DNA from: Lachnospiraceae bacterium
GTDB taxonomy: Bacteria; Bacillota; Clostridia; Lachnospirales; Lachnospiraceae
DNA length: 64,000 nt
Reading direction: 5' to 3'
Assembly: GCA_003979345.1 (NCBI GenBank)
Contig: RYVZ01000012.1
Location: forward strand, 22,805-86,804
Positions 53,632-62,742 of the stretch are shown here, in pieces. A model generated the notes under the pieces. It was not told the DNA's origin. It saw only the letters and a program-made list of their open reading frames with translations, and did not search any database. Every line of letters begins with the position of its first letter. Position 1 is the stretch's first letter. Both the position numbers and the translations under genes were made by a program.

Positions 53632-54021
53632 ATGAAAAGCATCATGCAGAAGAAAGACGGCAGGTGTTATCTGTGTATGCTGCTTCACGGGGATGACGGG
53701 ATAAAGACCATACAGGAGCACCACGTCATCTATGGGACGGCGAACAGGAAACTTTCAGAGCGTTACGGCTTAAAAGTATATTTGTGCCTGTACCATCATG
53801 AAGAGGGACCGGAGGCGGTACATAAGAACGCGGCATTGTCGCAGATGTTAAAAGCAAAAGCTCAGAGGGCATTTGGGGAGCGGTTTCCGGATAAGCAGTG
53901 GATGTCCATATTCGGGAAAAATTACGATACGAGCGGGAATGGGAACGGTCAGGAGACGTCCGGCCGGCAGCAGGACCCGCAGTCAGGATTTATCATGTTG
54001 GGAATGGACAGTGAAATATAA
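53632..54021 (+). CDS. HNH-like phage protein
   Basis: 129 residues. CYLCMLLHGDDGIKTIQEHH (20) and VYLCLYHHEEGPEAVHKN give the Cys/His pattern of a small HNH or zinc-bound nuclease-like domain frequent in phage recombination modules. It may act on DNA junctions or ends. Start ATG 53632. A 37-codon frame from GTG 54011 to 54124 follows and overlaps the next start; it is not listed for lack of support. Confidence 0.65.
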   Translation: MKSIMQKKDGRCYLCMLLHGDDGIKTIQEHHVIYGTANRKLSERYGLKVYLCLYHHEEGPEAVHKNAALSQMLKAKAQRAFGERFPDKQWMSIFGKNYDTSGNGNGQETSGRQQDPQSGFIMLGMDSEI

Positions 54022-54089
54022 GATCAAACAGATTGGAGGAGAAGGGGATTTGTGCGCACAAAAAATCATGATTTACTCCAAACTGAGGG

Positions 54090-56609
54090 ATGACATATCA
54101 GGAATTTTTGAAAAGCAAGATTGAGATTGCAAAAGACAGCGGGTTTCAGGTAAATGCGGATGAGATCAATCCGGCATTAAAGCCGCATCAGAGGGATGCG
54201 GTCATGTGGGCGCTGCGTGGCGGCAGGCGGGCACTGTTCGAGAGCTTCGGACTCGGAAAGACCGTGCAGGAAATAGAGTTCTGCCATCAGGCGGTACGGA
54301 AATTTGGCGGGAAGGCGCTGATTGTCTGTCCGCTTGGAGTGAAGCAGGAATTTACCCACGATGCGGTCGCACTGCTCGGCTATGACAAGCCGGAATATGT
54401 CCGGAACATGGACGAGGTAAAAGCCTGCGAAACCGGAATCATGCTCACAAACTATGAGCGCGTGCGTGACGGAGATATCGAGCCGTCCTGCTTTACGGCG
54501 ACGTCTCTTGACGAGGCAAGCGTGCTGCGCAGCTTCGGAAGCAAGACGTATCAGACGTTTCTTGATAAATTCAGGGGAGTGCCATACAAACTGGTCGCGA
54601 CAGCGACGCCGTCGCCGAACAGGTACAAAGAACTGATCCATTATGCCGGATATCTGGAAGTGATGGATACCGGACAGGCATTGACAAGGTTTTTCCAAAG
54701 GGACAGTACGAAAGCGAACAACATGACGCTCTATCCGAACATGGAAGAGGAGTTCTGGCTGTGGGTGAGCAGCTGGGCGCTGTTCATCACAAAGCCGTCC
54801 GACGTGAATCCGGCATATTCCGACGAAGGATATGTACTGCCGCCGCTTGACGTCAGATGGCATGAACTGCCCGTCAGCTACGGCGCCGCGGTTGACAGGG
54901 ACGGGCAGATGAGCCTGTTTAACGAGGCGGCAGCAGGATTAAAGGAAGCCGCACAGGTCAAGCGGGAAAGCATAGACGTGCGTGTGGCAAAGATGCGGGA
55001 GATCGTGGAAGCCTCGCCGGATGATCACTATATCTTATGGCACGATCTGGAAGCGGAACGTCATGCAGTCAAAAAGGCACTGCCGGAAACAGTTGATATC
55101 TACGGTTCGCAGGATTACGAACTCAGGGAAAAGCGCGTGATCGATTTTTCGGAGGGCAGGACAAGACTGTTTGCAACAAAAAAAGAATTATCCGGCTCCG
55201 GCTGTAACTTTCAGCGGCACTGCCACAGGGAGATCTTTGTTGGCATTGATTATGAGTTTAACGATTTTATACAGGCAATACACCGCTGCTACCGCTTTTT
55301 GCAGAAAGAGCCGGTCATCATTGACATCATCTACATGGAAAATGAGCGCGCGATCAAAGACGCCCTGCTAGAAAAATGGAAGGACCATGACCATATGGTC
55401 GCTAAGATGATTGAAATCGTGAAAAAGTACGGATTATCGGGCGCGGGAAAACAATATGACCTGCAAAGAAAGATGGGAGTTGAGACAGTGAAAATACAGG
55501 GAAACCGATACACTGCGGTCAATGACGACTGCGTGGAAGAAACAAGAAGGATGGAGAGTGATAGCATCGACCTGATCCACACATCCATCCCGTTCGGCAA
55601 CCACTATGAATATTCCGCCAACTATAACGACTTTGGACACAATCAAAACACGCAGCGCTTCTTTGAACAGATGGACTTCCTGACACCGGAACTGCTAAGG
55701 GTATTGAAACCGGGCAGGGTGGCGGCGATCCATGTAAAGGACAGGGTGTTATTCGGCAATGCGACAGGCACGGGCATGCCGACGATCGAACCGTTCCATG
55801 CCCTGTGCATCAGCCATTACATGAAACACGGCTTCCAGTATTTCGGGATGATCACCGTTGTTACCGATGTGGTCAGGGAAAACAATCAGACCTACCGTCT
55901 CGGATGGACCGAACAGTGCAAGGATGGTTCGAAAATGGGCGTTGGCTGTCCGGAATATATTCTTTTGTTCCGCAAGCTGCCGACAGACAGGACAACGGCA
56001 TATGCGGACGTGCCGGTGACAAAGTCCAAGGAGGAATATACAAGGGCGCAGTGGCAGATCGACGCGCACGGATACTGGAGGAGCAGCGGGGACAGGCTGA
56101 TCGCTAAAGGCGAGCTGGAGAGCATTTCGACCGACAACCTGCAGAACGTATACAGACAGTATAGCCGTGAGAATGTCTATGACTACAAAGAGCACGTGGA
56201 ACTGGCGAAAAGATTGGACAAAAACGGAAAGCTTCCGGCTGTCTTCATGGTAGTTGCACCGGGAAGCTGGAACCGGCTTGAAGTGTGGGACGACATTAAC
56301 CGCATGAAAACCCTAAATACCACGCAGAGCCGCCGCAGGGCACAGATGCATGTATGTCCTTTGCAGATCGACATTGTAGAGCGTATCATCAACCGCTATT
56401 CGAATGAAGGCGATACGGTGTTCGATCCGTTCGGCGGACTGATGACGGTGCCAATGACAGCGGTGAAGATGGGAAGAAAAGGTTACGGGATCGAGTTGAA
56501 CGCTGATTATTACCGGGACGGGGTCGGATATCTGCAGGCTGCTGAACAGGAGATTGAAGCGCCGACACTGTTTGATTTTATAGGAATGGGAAAGGGCAAG
56601 ATGGCATGA
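54090..56609 (+). CDS. Helicase-DNA methyltransferase fusion
   Basis: 839 residues. N-terminal SNF2-type helicase: KPHQRDAVMWAL, P-loop GLGKT (about 54-58), motif II LDEAS (about 140), VATATPSPN (motif III) and QAIHRCYRFLQ (motif VI). The C-terminal half is a beta-class amino-methyltransferase: catalytic motif TSIPFGNHYEY (about 498; usual form is [DNS]PP[YFW], here SIPF), then VFDPFGGLMTVPMTAVKMG (19; motif I) and GIELNADYY. It probably modifies phage DNA, possibly with translocation. ATG 54090 has a weak GAGGG box; an upstream stop at 54084 excludes earlier starts. Confidence 0.85.
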   Translation: MTYQEFLKSKIEIAKDSGFQVNADEINPALKPHQRDAVMWALRGGRRALFESFGLGKTVQEIEFCHQAVRKFGGKALIVCPLGVKQEFTHDAVALLGYDKPEYVRNMDEVKACETGIMLTNYERVRDGDIEPSCFTATSLDEASVLRSFGSKTYQTFLDKFRGVPYKLVATATPSPNRYKELIHYAGYLEVMDTGQALTRFFQRDSTKANNMTLYPNMEEEFWLWVSSWALFITKPSDVNPAYSDEGYVLPPLDVRWHELPVSYGAAVDRDGQMSLFNEAAAGLKEAAQVKRESIDVRVAKMREIVEASPDDHYILWHDLEAERHAVKKALPETVDIYGSQDYELREKRVIDFSEGRTRLFATKKELSGSGCNFQRHCHREIFVGIDYEFNDFIQAIHRCYRFLQKEPVIIDIIYMENERAIKDALLEKWKDHDHMVAKMIEIVKKYGLSGAGKQYDLQRKMGVETVKIQGNRYTAVNDDCVEETRRMESDSIDLIHTSIPFGNHYEYSANYNDFGHNQNTQRFFEQMDFLTPELLRVLKPGRVAAIHVKDRVLFGNATGTGMPTIEPFHALCISHYMKHGFQYFGMITVVTDVVRENNQTYRLGWTEQCKDGSKMGVGCPEYILLFRKLPTDRTTAYADVPVTKSKEEYTRAQWQIDAHGYWRSSGDRLIAKGELESISTDNLQNVYRQYSRENVYDYKEHVELAKRLDKNGKLPAVFMVVAPGSWNRLEVWDDINRMKTLNTTQSRRRAQMHVCPLQIDIVERIINRYSNEGDTVFDPFGGLMTVPMTAVKMGRKGYGIELNADYYRDGVGYLQAAEQEIEAPTLFDFIGMGKGKMA

Positions 56610-56806
56610 GGAAATCAATGCTGGTTTTTGATACGCCCCAAGGATGCGCAATGTGTCCGGCATTTCAGGAGGATCCTGATGCCAATCCAAACTTTACCTA
56701 TTTTTGTGGAGCGGCAGGCAGATATATGGGCTATCGGGAGTGCTACGATGTGCCAAATTGGGAACCAACGAAGCCGGACTGGTGCCCGATTGTGGAAGTG
56801 CCATAA
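56606..56806 (+). CDS. Small Cys-rich phage protein
   Basis: 66 residues; ATGA overlap with the methyltransferase. Four Cys (GCAMCPAF, YFCGAAG, YRECYD) and KPDWCPIVEVP at the end suggest a zinc-binding fold. The closing DWCPIVEVP-type ending is common in small phage proteins of Clostridia. Function unknown. Confidence 0.6.
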   Translation: MRKSMLVFDTPQGCAMCPAFQEDPDANPNFTYFCGAAGRYMGYRECYDVPNWEPTKPDWCPIVEVP

Positions 56807-56918
56807 AGCAGGAGCTCGGTAGCAGGACAGACGGTAACTATTATCCACTTGTTTATGCAATATATCACGGAAAAAATAATGGCGTAGTTATCCTGCGCAT
56901 GGAAGGAGAGTGAACCAA

Positions 56919-57266
56919 ATGTTAATATTGCCAATCAAGAAAAAATGGTTTGATATGATTCTTTTTGGCGAAAAGCAAGAGGAATATCGGGAGATTAAGC
57001 CGTATTACATCACAAGGTTTTCAAGAGCGTTTGGCTTTATAAATTGCGCCACCTTTGCTGCAGACACAGAAAAATTTATAAACCAACTAAGAGATATTGG
57101 TGTTGGCGGTTCAATTTTTATATGTTTCCGCAATGGATACAATAAAAACTCCCCATCATTCGTTGCGAAATGTTCCTTATCAATCGGCACAGGAAATGAA
57201 GAATGGGGAGCAGAACGGGGAAAGGAATATTTTGTATTGACAGTAAAAGAGATATTAAACACATGA
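56919..57266 (+). CDS. ASCH-like domain phage protein
   Basis: 115 residues. LPIKKKWFDMILFGEKQEEY (20) followed by REIKPYY and EEWGAERGKEYFVLTVKEIL (20) matches the ASCH/PUA-like fold (RNA or nucleotide binding). AAGGAGA is at 8-9 nt from ATG 56919; GTG 56910 is too close. A forward frame between 56807 and 56910 lacks support. Confidence 0.72.
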   Translation: MLILPIKKKWFDMILFGEKQEEYREIKPYYITRFSRAFGFINCATFAADTEKFINQLRDIGVGGSIFICFRNGYNKNSPSFVAKCSLSIGTGNEEWGAERGKEYFVLTVKEILNT

Positions 57267-57380
57267 TACAGATCGAAATGTTAAAGTAGTTTATGGGAGA
57301 ATACTTGAAATTGAATGAAAAAGGAGCAGAACTTAAGACAGAGCGGGGGATGCTAAATGGGAAGAACTGAGGTGGTATTG

Positions 57381-57806
57381 ATGGATAATGTAAAAAAGTA
57401 CCTGAATCAATTGCAGAAGATAGATATCATGATAAAGCAGCGGCAGCAGGAGAGGGATGAGCTCCGGGATATGCTGGGAAGCATAGGGAGCTTTGACTAT
57501 TCGAAAGACCGCGTGCAGACCAGTCCGTCCGGAGATGCTCAATATGCGAAGACCGTAGAAAGGATTGCTGACATAGAAGCGGAGGTTAGTAACCTGATCA
57601 CTGACTATGCAAGCAGGAAGAACATAGTAATCAGTCAGATACAGGCGCTTGAAGATCCTAAATATGTCAAAATACTATATAAACGTTATGTAGAATTCAA
57701 AATGCTAAGAAAAATCGCCTCTGAAATGGGCTATACATATCAGTATATCATATTACTTCACGGGAATGCGCTGAAAGATTTCGGGGAAAAAATCGAAATT
57801 TTATAA
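57381..57806 (+). CDS. DUF1492 phage late regulator
   Basis: 141 residues: coiled-coil N-terminus (KKYLNQLQKIDIMIKQRQQE, 20), DRVQTSPSGD (typical DUF1492), and a sigma-like HTH end (ILYKRYVEFKMLRKIASEMG, 20; YTYQYIILLHGNALKDF). Such ArpU/RinA-like proteins turn on late phage genes, and it sits directly before terS. Start ATG 57381 (GAGGTGG box); 57357 is open in frame but lacks a box. Confidence 0.85.
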   Translation: MDNVKKYLNQLQKIDIMIKQRQQERDELRDMLGSIGSFDYSKDRVQTSPSGDAQYAKTVERIADIEAEVSNLITDYASRKNIVISQIQALEDPKYVKILYKRYVEFKMLRKIASEMGYTYQYIILLHGNALKDFGEKIEIL

Positions 57807-57857
57807 AAGATTCAATATACTTTCAATATTTGTTCGTGTTATAGTAGTAGCATAAAA

Positions 57858-57895
57858 AAATCAGCCAAAGCATCCAGCTTTTCGGGCTGATTTTT
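57858..57895 (+). terminator. Terminator between early and packaging genes
   Basis: AAATCAGCC (57858-57866) and GGCTGATTT (57885-57893) form a stem followed by TTTCATTTT. It separates the DUF1492 gene from terS and may define the late promoter region. Confidence 0.7.
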
Positions 57896-57923
57896 CATTT
57901 TACAGCGAAAGGAGTGTTGCCGG

Positions 57924-58421
57924 ATGGCGAAATTAACGGAAAAACAGCAGCGCTTTGTGGAAGAATACCTGATCGACCTGAACGCAACACAAGCGGCTGT
58001 GCGCGCAGGATATTCGGCAAAAACAGCTGATCAGCAGGGATCTCGGATGTTGGCAAATGTCAAGGTTCAGCAGGAGATCGGCGAACGGATGGCGGAGCGC
58101 AGCAGGAGGATCGGTGTCAATCAGGACAGGGTCGTCGTAGAGCTGTCAAAGATCGCGTTCGTTAAGATGACGGATATTGTGGATGAGCAGGGGAAGATCA
58201 AGGACGGCGCATCGGATGATGATCTTGCCTGCATCGAATCTGTGAAATATAAAGAGTCGTCAGGGGATTCCGGTGGGAGTGTCGAACGTGAAGTGAAGCT
58301 GTCATCAAAGCTGAAAGCGTTGGAATTACTGGGTAAGCACTTAGGGATGTGGAATAGTAAACTCGATGTCAATATTACGCAGCCTGTGGTGATCACTGGT
58401 GAGACTGAGCTTGAAGATTAG
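57924..58421 (+). CDS. terS: Terminase small subunit
   Basis: 165 residues. KLTEKQQRFVEEYLIDLNAT (20), QAAVRAGYSAKTADQQGSRM (20) is the Terminase_2 DNA-binding domain, and the C-terminus KLKALELLGKHLGMW is typical. It recognises packaging sites for the large subunit. AAAGGAG precedes ATG 57924. Confidence 0.95.
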   Translation: MAKLTEKQQRFVEEYLIDLNATQAAVRAGYSAKTADQQGSRMLANVKVQQEIGERMAERSRRIGVNQDRVVVELSKIAFVKMTDIVDEQGKIKDGASDDDLACIESVKYKESSGDSGGSVEREVKLSSKLKALELLGKHLGMWNSKLDVNITQPVVITGETELED

Positions 58422-58434
58422 GCGGTAACTGCCT

Positions 58435-59778
58435 ATGGTAAAACAGCGAATATCATCCCAGCATGTATTCGGGTATCAGCGGTTTATCCTATATCCGGAA
58501 GATTATCAAACAAAGCATTCTGCCGACGGGAAAGTGCGAATGAGGCTGCCAGAGATCGTCGGAAAAGGGTATGGTACGTTTTGGCGGTGGAAGGGCAGAT
58601 ATAGGGTAGTAAAAGGCAGCAGGGCATCCAAAAAATCAAAGACAACGGCATTGTGGTACATCACCAATATGATGAAATATCCCGATGCAAATACGCTTGT
58701 TGTAAGAAAGACATTCCGGACCCTGAAGGATTCCTGTTTTACAGAGTTGAAGTGGGCGATACACAGGCTCGGAGTTGATGCGTTCTGGGACATCAAAGAG
58801 TCGCCGCTTGAAATGACTTATAACCCGACAGGACAGAAGATATATTTCAGGGGACTTGACGATCCACTGAAAGTTACCAGTATTACGGTTGAAACAGGCT
58901 GCCTGTGCTGGATGTGGATCGAGGAAGCATATGAGATCAGCGCAGAAGCGGATTTTGATATGCTCAACGAGTCAATCCGTGGTGCCGTGCCGGAAGGATC
59001 AGGACTGTTTAAGCAGATCACGCTGACGCTGAACCCGTGGAATGAGCACCACTGGATCAAGAAGCGTTTTTTTGATACCACGGATGATGAAACCCTTGCC
59101 ATGACCACGAATTATAAGTGTAACGAGTGGTTAGATGCCGCAGACCGGAGAGCGTTCGAAAAAATGAAGCAGCAGAATCCGAGGCGCTATCAGGTAGCGG
59201 GTCTTGGCGACTGGGGGATTGTTGACGGTCTGATCTATGAGAACTGGGAAGAAAAACCGTTCAGTATTGACGAGGTCAAGGCAATCAAAGGCATCAAATC
59301 TGTGTTTGGCTTGGATTTCGGATATACAAACGATCCGAGTGCGTTGTTTTGCGGCTTTATAGACCAGTCGTCTAAGACGATCTGGGTCTTTGATGAAATG
59401 TACCGTCCCGGCATGAGCAACGAGACGATCGCTGCGGAGATATCCCGGATGGGGTATGCCAAGGAAAGGATAACGGCGGACTCGGCGGAACCAAAGAGCA
59501 TCGACCGTCTGAGGAAATTAGGGCTGAAAGGAATCAGAAAAGCCCGAAAAGGAAAAGACAGTGTTAAAAACGGCATTGACTTTCTATCCGATTATCATAT
59601 CATCATTCATCCGAGGTGTGTGAACTTTCTGATGGAGATTGCCAACTATGTGTGGGACAGGGATAAAACGGGAAAGAAGCTGGTGAATGTCCCGGTGGAT
59701 GACTTTAACCACCTGATGGATGCGATGCGATACGCGGTAGAGAGTGTTGCGAAAGGTGATACATTTAGCTTTGAGTGA
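58435..59778 (+). CDS. terL: Terminase large subunit
   Basis: 447 residues, PBSX-type. ATPase: VVKGSRASKKSKTTALWYI (19; Walker A) and CLCWMWIEEAYEI (Walker B). Nuclease: GLDFGYTNDPSA, ITADSAEPKS and VDDFNHLMDAMRYA with acidic residues. It powers packaging of DNA into the prohead. It starts 13 bp after terS. Confidence 0.95.
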   Translation: MVKQRISSQHVFGYQRFILYPEDYQTKHSADGKVRMRLPEIVGKGYGTFWRWKGRYRVVKGSRASKKSKTTALWYITNMMKYPDANTLVVRKTFRTLKDSCFTELKWAIHRLGVDAFWDIKESPLEMTYNPTGQKIYFRGLDDPLKVTSITVETGCLCWMWIEEAYEISAEADFDMLNESIRGAVPEGSGLFKQITLTLNPWNEHHWIKKRFFDTTDDETLAMTTNYKCNEWLDAADRRAFEKMKQQNPRRYQVAGLGDWGIVDGLIYENWEEKPFSIDEVKAIKGIKSVFGLDFGYTNDPSALFCGFIDQSSKTIWVFDEMYRPGMSNETIAAEISRMGYAKERITADSAEPKSIDRLRKLGLKGIRKARKGKDSVKNGIDFLSDYHIIIHPRCVNFLMEIANYVWDRDKTGKKLVNVPVDDFNHLMDAMRYAVESVAKGDTFSFE

Positions 59779-59864
59779 CTGGGGCGCAAAGGTCTGCGTG
59801 ATCTGCGTTCTGAGGGAGTTTCTTCGGAGACTCCCTTTTATGTTGGCGGAAGGGGGATAATCCG

Positions 59865-61346
59865 GTGTTTGGAAGTCTTTTGGATATATTGACATCAAAG
59901 GTAAGCAGTTTCATCCTTCAGGGCGCATGCTCCAAAATGAATGATTTGGAGTTCCTTGAAAAAAAAATTGCCAAGTGGAAGAATTCGCCGCAAAGGATGA
60001 TGCAGTTAAAAGGGCATCTGTATTATAACGGGGATCACGACATCCTGAAACGAAAACGAACAATGATCGGAGAAGACGGGAAGCTGCAGGTGGTGGAGAA
60101 TCTTCCAAACAACCGAATCGTTGACAACCAATATGCAAAGATGGTGAATCAGAAGGCGAACTATCTGTTTGGACAGCCTTTTGCAATCGAATGTAAAAAT
60201 AAGCAGTATGCAGAGCAGCTAAAGAAAGTGTTTAACAAGCGTTTCATGAGGACGCTGAAAAACAGTGCGAAGGCGGCATATAACGGCGGTATTGCGTGGC
60301 TGTATCCCTATTACACGGAGACGGAAGAATTTGCATTCCGCATCTTTCCCGGATATGAGATACTGCCGTTTTGGAAAGACAGCGAGCACACGGCGCTTGA
60401 ATTTGCGGTCAGACTGTATATCGTCATGGGGTATGAGGGTACGACACCGGCGATTATAGAGAAAGTGGAAATCTATAGCCCGGACGGGGTTCATAAGTTC
60501 CTGCTTGACCGTGGGAAGCTGCTTCCGGATGTTGTGAACGAGGATGAGACAGACTGCTGCCATGTGGTTATCAAAGATACAGGCGGGAAGGTACAGGGAC
60601 TCAATTGGTCCCGCATTCCGCTGATACCACTAAAAAGCAGCGAATCAGAGCAGCCTTTGCTGAAACGGGTAAAGTCACTGCAGGACGGTATTAACGTGAT
60701 GCTGTCCGACTTTGAAAACAATATGCAGGAAGATGCCCGAAACACGATCCTTGTTTTGAAAAACTATGACGGAACGAATCTGGGAGAGTTCAGGAAGAAC
60801 CTTGCGACATATGGCGTGGTCAAAGTGCGTTATGATGATTCCTCAAAAGGCGGGGTGGAGACGCTTGAGATCACCGTGAATGCAGAAAATTATAAGACTA
60901 TCGTGGAGATCTTCAAAAAAGCCCTGATAGAGAACGCGATGGGATATGACGCGAAAGATGACAGGCTTTCCGGCAATCCGAATCAGATGAACATCCAGTC
61001 GATGTATTCCGACATTGATATTGATGCGAATGATACGGAGACGGAATATCAGGCGGCATTCGAAGAAATCCTGTGGTTTGTGAATGCGCACCTTGCCAAT
61101 ACAGGGCAGGGGAACTTTGAGGGAGAAGACGTGACGATCATTTTCAACCGCGACATGCTGATGAATGAGGCGGAAGCGATTCAGAACTGCGTGGCATCTG
61201 TCGGGCTTCTTTCAGATGAAACTGTGATCGGGCAGCATCCGTGGGTTGACAATCCCAAGGATGAGATTGAGCGGTTAGGGAAACAGAAGCAAAAGGAGCA
61301 GGAAGAGTTTGAAAACCAATATGACCCTTTTACAAGGAAAGGGTAG
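59865..61346 (+). CDS. Portal protein (SPP1 family)
   Basis: 493 residues from GTG 59865 behind AAGGGGGATAATCCG. QLKGHLYYNGDHDILKRKRT (20), NNRIVDNQYAKMVNQKANYL (20) and FGQPF are conserved SPP1 gp6-type features. The tail (IERLGKQKQKEQEEFENQYD, 20) is charged. It forms the DNA entry ring at one capsid vertex. Confidence 0.94.
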   Translation: MFGSLLDILTSKVSSFILQGACSKMNDLEFLEKKIAKWKNSPQRMMQLKGHLYYNGDHDILKRKRTMIGEDGKLQVVENLPNNRIVDNQYAKMVNQKANYLFGQPFAIECKNKQYAEQLKKVFNKRFMRTLKNSAKAAYNGGIAWLYPYYTETEEFAFRIFPGYEILPFWKDSEHTALEFAVRLYIVMGYEGTTPAIIEKVEIYSPDGVHKFLLDRGKLLPDVVNEDETDCCHVVIKDTGGKVQGLNWSRIPLIPLKSSESEQPLLKRVKSLQDGINVMLSDFENNMQEDARNTILVLKNYDGTNLGEFRKNLATYGVVKVRYDDSSKGGVETLEITVNAENYKTIVEIFKKALIENAMGYDAKDDRLSGNPNQMNIQSMYSDIDIDANDTETEYQAAFEEILWFVNAHLANTGQGNFEGEDVTIIFNRDMLMNEAEAIQNCVASVGLLSDETVIGQHPWVDNPKDEIERLGKQKQKEQEEFENQYDPFTRKG

Positions 61347-61383
61347 CAGGATTCTGATCCGGACAGTCATGGCGGTGGTATGA

Positions 61384-62742
61384 ATGAAAAGTAGCGCATA
61401 TTGGAGGCGGCGGTTCGAACTGATCGAGCAGTCACAGCACCAAAAAGGAGCGGCGTGTTATGCAAATATTGAGCGGCAGTACCGGCAGGCACAGAGGGAG
61501 CTTGAGGGTCAGATTGACGTATGGTATCAGCGGTTCGCGGATAACAACAATGTGACGATGCAGGAAGCGCGACGGATGCTGACGGCAAGAGAACTGGAAG
61601 AATTAAAGTGGGATGTCCGCGATTACATAAAATACGGCGAAGAAAACGCGATAAACCAGCAGTGGATGCAGCAGCTTGAGAACGCATCGGCAAGATACCA
61701 TATCAGCAGATTAGAGGCGCTAAAGCTCCAAATGCAGCAGCAGGTGGAGGCGTTATTTGGAAGGCAGGCTGACAGCATTGACTCTGCCATGCGCGATATT
61801 TACGAGTCAGGGTACTATCATACCGCGTTTGAGATACAAAGAGGCGTTGGCGTCGGATGGACCTTTGCGACACTGGACGAAAGGAAGATTTCGAAGGTGA
61901 TCAACAGTCCTTGGGCGCCGGACGGTAAGAACTTTTCGGAAAGAATATGGAGCAGCCGTCAGAGACTGGTCAATGAACTGAATACAGAACTGGTTCGTAA
62001 TATCATACTGGGACAGGATCCGCAGAAAGCAATTGATGCGATAGCAAAAAAACTGAACGTATCAAAGAACAACGCCGGACGGCTGGTCATGACGGAAGAA
62101 GCGTTTTTCAGCAGCGCGGCACAAAAGGATTGCTTTACTGAGCTGGATGTGGAGATGTTTGAGGTCTTTGCGACCTTGGACTCGCTTACATCCGATATAT
62201 GCCGGAATATGGACAGGAAAGTCTTTCCTATGTCGCAATGGGAGGTCGGCGTTACGGCGCCGCCGTTTCATGTGCGGTGCAGGACGACCACGCTGCCGGC
62301 ATTTGGGGATGAATTTGACAATATAGGGCAGCGTGCCGCGAGGGGAGAGGATGGCAAGAACTACTATGTACCGGGAAACATGACCTATAAAGAATGGCAG
62401 CAGGCGTTTGTCGACGGGGATACATCCGGATTGCAGAAAGCAGGTAGGTGTGATACTGCCAATTTCACGGATATTACAAATGAATGGACCAAAAGCAGGG
62501 GAACAAAAGGGAGTGTTATCGAAAGGCTGGCGTATACGGTTAATGGCACGACATACGAAGTGGATGGGAGACATGTTATACTTCATCCAACAAGCCAAGA
62601 AACAGCGGTTGCAAATGCCTTAAGCACAAAATACGGGAAGACGGTTGAAATTGTGCCGCAGATACTGTATCCACAGGGGATTCAGACGCCGGATTATCTG
62701 ATTGATGGAAATAGGTTTGAACTACGATGGACAAGGGCATAA
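61384..62742 (+). CDS. Minor head protein with truncated toxin-like C-terminus
   Basis: 452 residues as read. Residues 140-310 form the Phage_Mu_F (SPP1 gp7) head domain (VFATLDSLTSDICRNMDRKV, 20; APPFHVRCRTTTLPAF). From about 390 the sequence changes: YTVNGTTYEVDGRHVILHPT (20), VANALSTKYGKTVEIVPQIL (20), GIQTPDYLIDGNRFEL. This resembles tRNase/CdiA-type toxin domains fused to phage head proteins. The frame then ends in ELRWTRA, where the serine recombinase element begins, so the true end is probably lost. Confidence 0.75.
   Translation: MKSSAYWRRRFELIEQSQHQKGAACYANIERQYRQAQRELEGQIDVWYQRFADNNNVTMQEARRMLTARELEELKWDVRDYIKYGEENAINQQWMQQLENASARYHISRLEALKLQMQQQVEALFGRQADSIDSAMRDIYESGYYHTAFEIQRGVGVGWTFATLDERKISKVINSPWAPDGKNFSERIWSSRQRLVNELNTELVRNIILGQDPQKAIDAIAKKLNVSKNNAGRLVMTEEAFFSSAAQKDCFTELDVEMFEVFATLDSLTSDICRNMDRKVFPMSQWEVGVTAPPFHVRCRTTTLPAFGDEFDNIGQRAARGEDGKNYYVPGNMTYKEWQQAFVDGDTSGLQKAGRCDTANFTDITNEWTKSRGTKGSVIERLAYTVNGTTYEVDGRHVILHPTSQETAVANALSTKYGKTVEIVPQILYPQGIQTPDYLIDGNRFELRWTRA

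Larger units (their letters stand above)
39400..62742. mobile_element. Temperate prophage (left end and early to head genes)
   Basis: The gene order is that of a siphovirus-type prophage: integrase, lysogeny genes, CI/Cro switch, small early genes, replication proteins, late regulator, terS, terL, portal, minor head protein. It starts next to tRNA-Gly(CCC), which probably holds attL. The head module is cut at 62742 by a second element, so major capsid, tail and lysis genes must lie beyond the window if they survive. Confidence 0.9.

Noticed and set aside
54011..54124. 37-codon frame from GTG 54011
   Set aside because: It overlaps both neighbours and its start lies inside the HNH-like gene; a coupling role is possible but unsupported.
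56704..56913. Forward frame between the Cys-rich protein and the ASCH-like gene
   Set aside because: Most of it overlaps the 56606-56806 gene in another frame and it lacks a start site of its own.
61520..62600. Reverse frames opposite the head protein
   Set aside because: No start contexts or family motifs; the forward frame is clearly the head protein.
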